Assembly (NCBI GenBank): GCA_905182655.1
Contig: CAJJCN010000022.1
Coordinates: 26,107 to 90,106 of the forward strand
Length of the DNA stretch: 64,000 bases
Source of the DNA: Flammeovirgaceae bacterium UBA4465
GTDB lineage: Bacteria; Bacteroidota; Bacteroidia; Cytophagales; Cyclobacteriaceae
Direction of reading: 5' to 3'
Shown here: positions 63,614 to 64,000 of the stretch, in pieces
Position numbering within the stretch: position 1 is the stretch's first letter
Layout of the letters: each line of letters begins with the position of its first letter
Notes under the pieces: generated by a model
The model's database searches: none
What the model was told of the DNA's origin: nothing
What the model saw: the letters and a program-made list of their open reading frames with translations, nothing else
Translations under genes and position numbers: made by a program

Positions 63614-64000
63614 CTAGCGTCTACGTTTGATCTGATTGGTATTCGGCCTTCTGTTCTGATTCTTATTCTGATTCTGATGAAAGGGTCTAGGCCTGTTTCG
63701 ATTGAAATTTTCTTTTCTTGAAGAATCAAATAATTTAAACTCTGTGACTTCATCAAGATCCATTTTTAAATGATCATCAGATAGCCTTTCGATCGTTTTC
63801 ATAATGAGTTGATCACTTATCTCTTCCTTATTCCAAGTCTGATAAAATGATTTCATAAGACGTCCGATAGAAATCACGGCACCTTTCACCTCTTGCTCAT
63901 CGGTAAGCTTCATGGCGTTTTCGATGAGTATTTCTAAGCTACGCCCATAATGCTTGAATTTTATTTTATTGTATGTATAGATCACTCTGTCGGGCTTTTT
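63614..64000 (-). CDS. DUF4290 family protein (5' end outside window)
   Basis: The visible 128 codons run from the right edge. An in-frame GTG at 63985 is not the true start, because KKPDR upstream is still open. HYGRSLEILIENAMKL, ISIGRLMKSFYQTWNK and LSDDHLKMDLDEV match DUF4290, a Bacteroidota family usually found next to murA. The C-terminal 40 residues are Arg/Asn/Gln rich (RNRPRPFHQNQNKNQNRR), suggesting nucleic-acid contact. Function unknown. The pairing with murA is conserved. Confidence 0.85.
   Translation of the reverse strand, partial: KKPDRVIYTYNKIKFKHYGRSLEILIENAMKLTDEQEVKGAVISIGRLMKSFYQTWNKEEISDQLIMKTIERLSDDHLKMDLDEVTEFKLFDSSRKENFNRNRPRPFHQNQNKNQNRRPNTNQIKRRR

Overview
The window is chromosomal DNA from a member of the Bacteroidota, most likely a marine, gliding or T9SS-bearing lineage such as Cytophagales or Saprospirales. 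The evidence is a Na+-translocating NQR operon, the type IX secretion protein PorT, a large secreted protein with the gliding-motility-type C-terminal domain, Bacteroidota-only families (DUF5606, DUF4290), a MurA of the Bacteroidota type, and repeated -7 promoter boxes of the form TAnnTTTG. Genus cannot be fixed from the sequence alone. I see no rRNA, tRNA, CRISPR array, prophage or insertion sequence. The only tyrosine recombinase is the housekeeping XerD.

Layout. 1-1723: end of an arginine operon on the minus strand (GNAT acetyltransferase, then argG running off the left edge). 1724-2207: the longest gap, with a GC-rich structured patch and a possible 49-residue gene. 2208-6566: two secreted amidohydrolase genes, one with two fused domains. 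6789-11426: nqrABCDE without nqrF. 11552-14130: fabD, a 53-residue membrane or lipoprotein mini-gene missed by length filters, cmk and ispH, joined by stop/start overlaps. 14178-17434: a DCC-family redox protein and a T9SS-type secreted protein. 17732-21233: sdhCAB with a promoter and a clear terminator.

21344-38318 is more accessory: an unrecognised 895-residue anchored protein, an M3 peptidase and an MscS channel reading away from overlapping promoters, a small lipoprotein, a trans-sulfuration PLP enzyme, an MFS transporter, a c-heme lipoprotein, a sulfatase and a two-domain M16 peptidase. 38382-44794 (minus) holds a candidate regulated catabolic locus: trans-3-hydroxy-L-proline dehydratase, Na+/solute symporter, a PadR regulator behind a perfect 22-bp inverted repeat that contains its own -7 box, then nucleotidyltransferase, anomeric-kinase-like phosphotransferase and EamA transporter.

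44922-64000 is mostly housekeeping: engB, ubiE/menG, porT, SDR, saccharopine dehydrogenase-like, trmN6, rnhA, a class V aminotransferase, aroQ, xerD, pyrD, ftsK, lolA, pyrF, a NeuD-like acetyltransferase, an outer-membrane barrel, a coiled-coil protein, a GH113-like hydrolase, murA with Asp at the fosfomycin-target position, and a DUF4290 gene cut by the right edge.

The features most worth a second look are the PadR operator, the 24-bp hairpin that covers the porT stop codon, the nqr operon without nqrF, the two mini-genes, and the face-to-face promoter boxes at 26179-26199.
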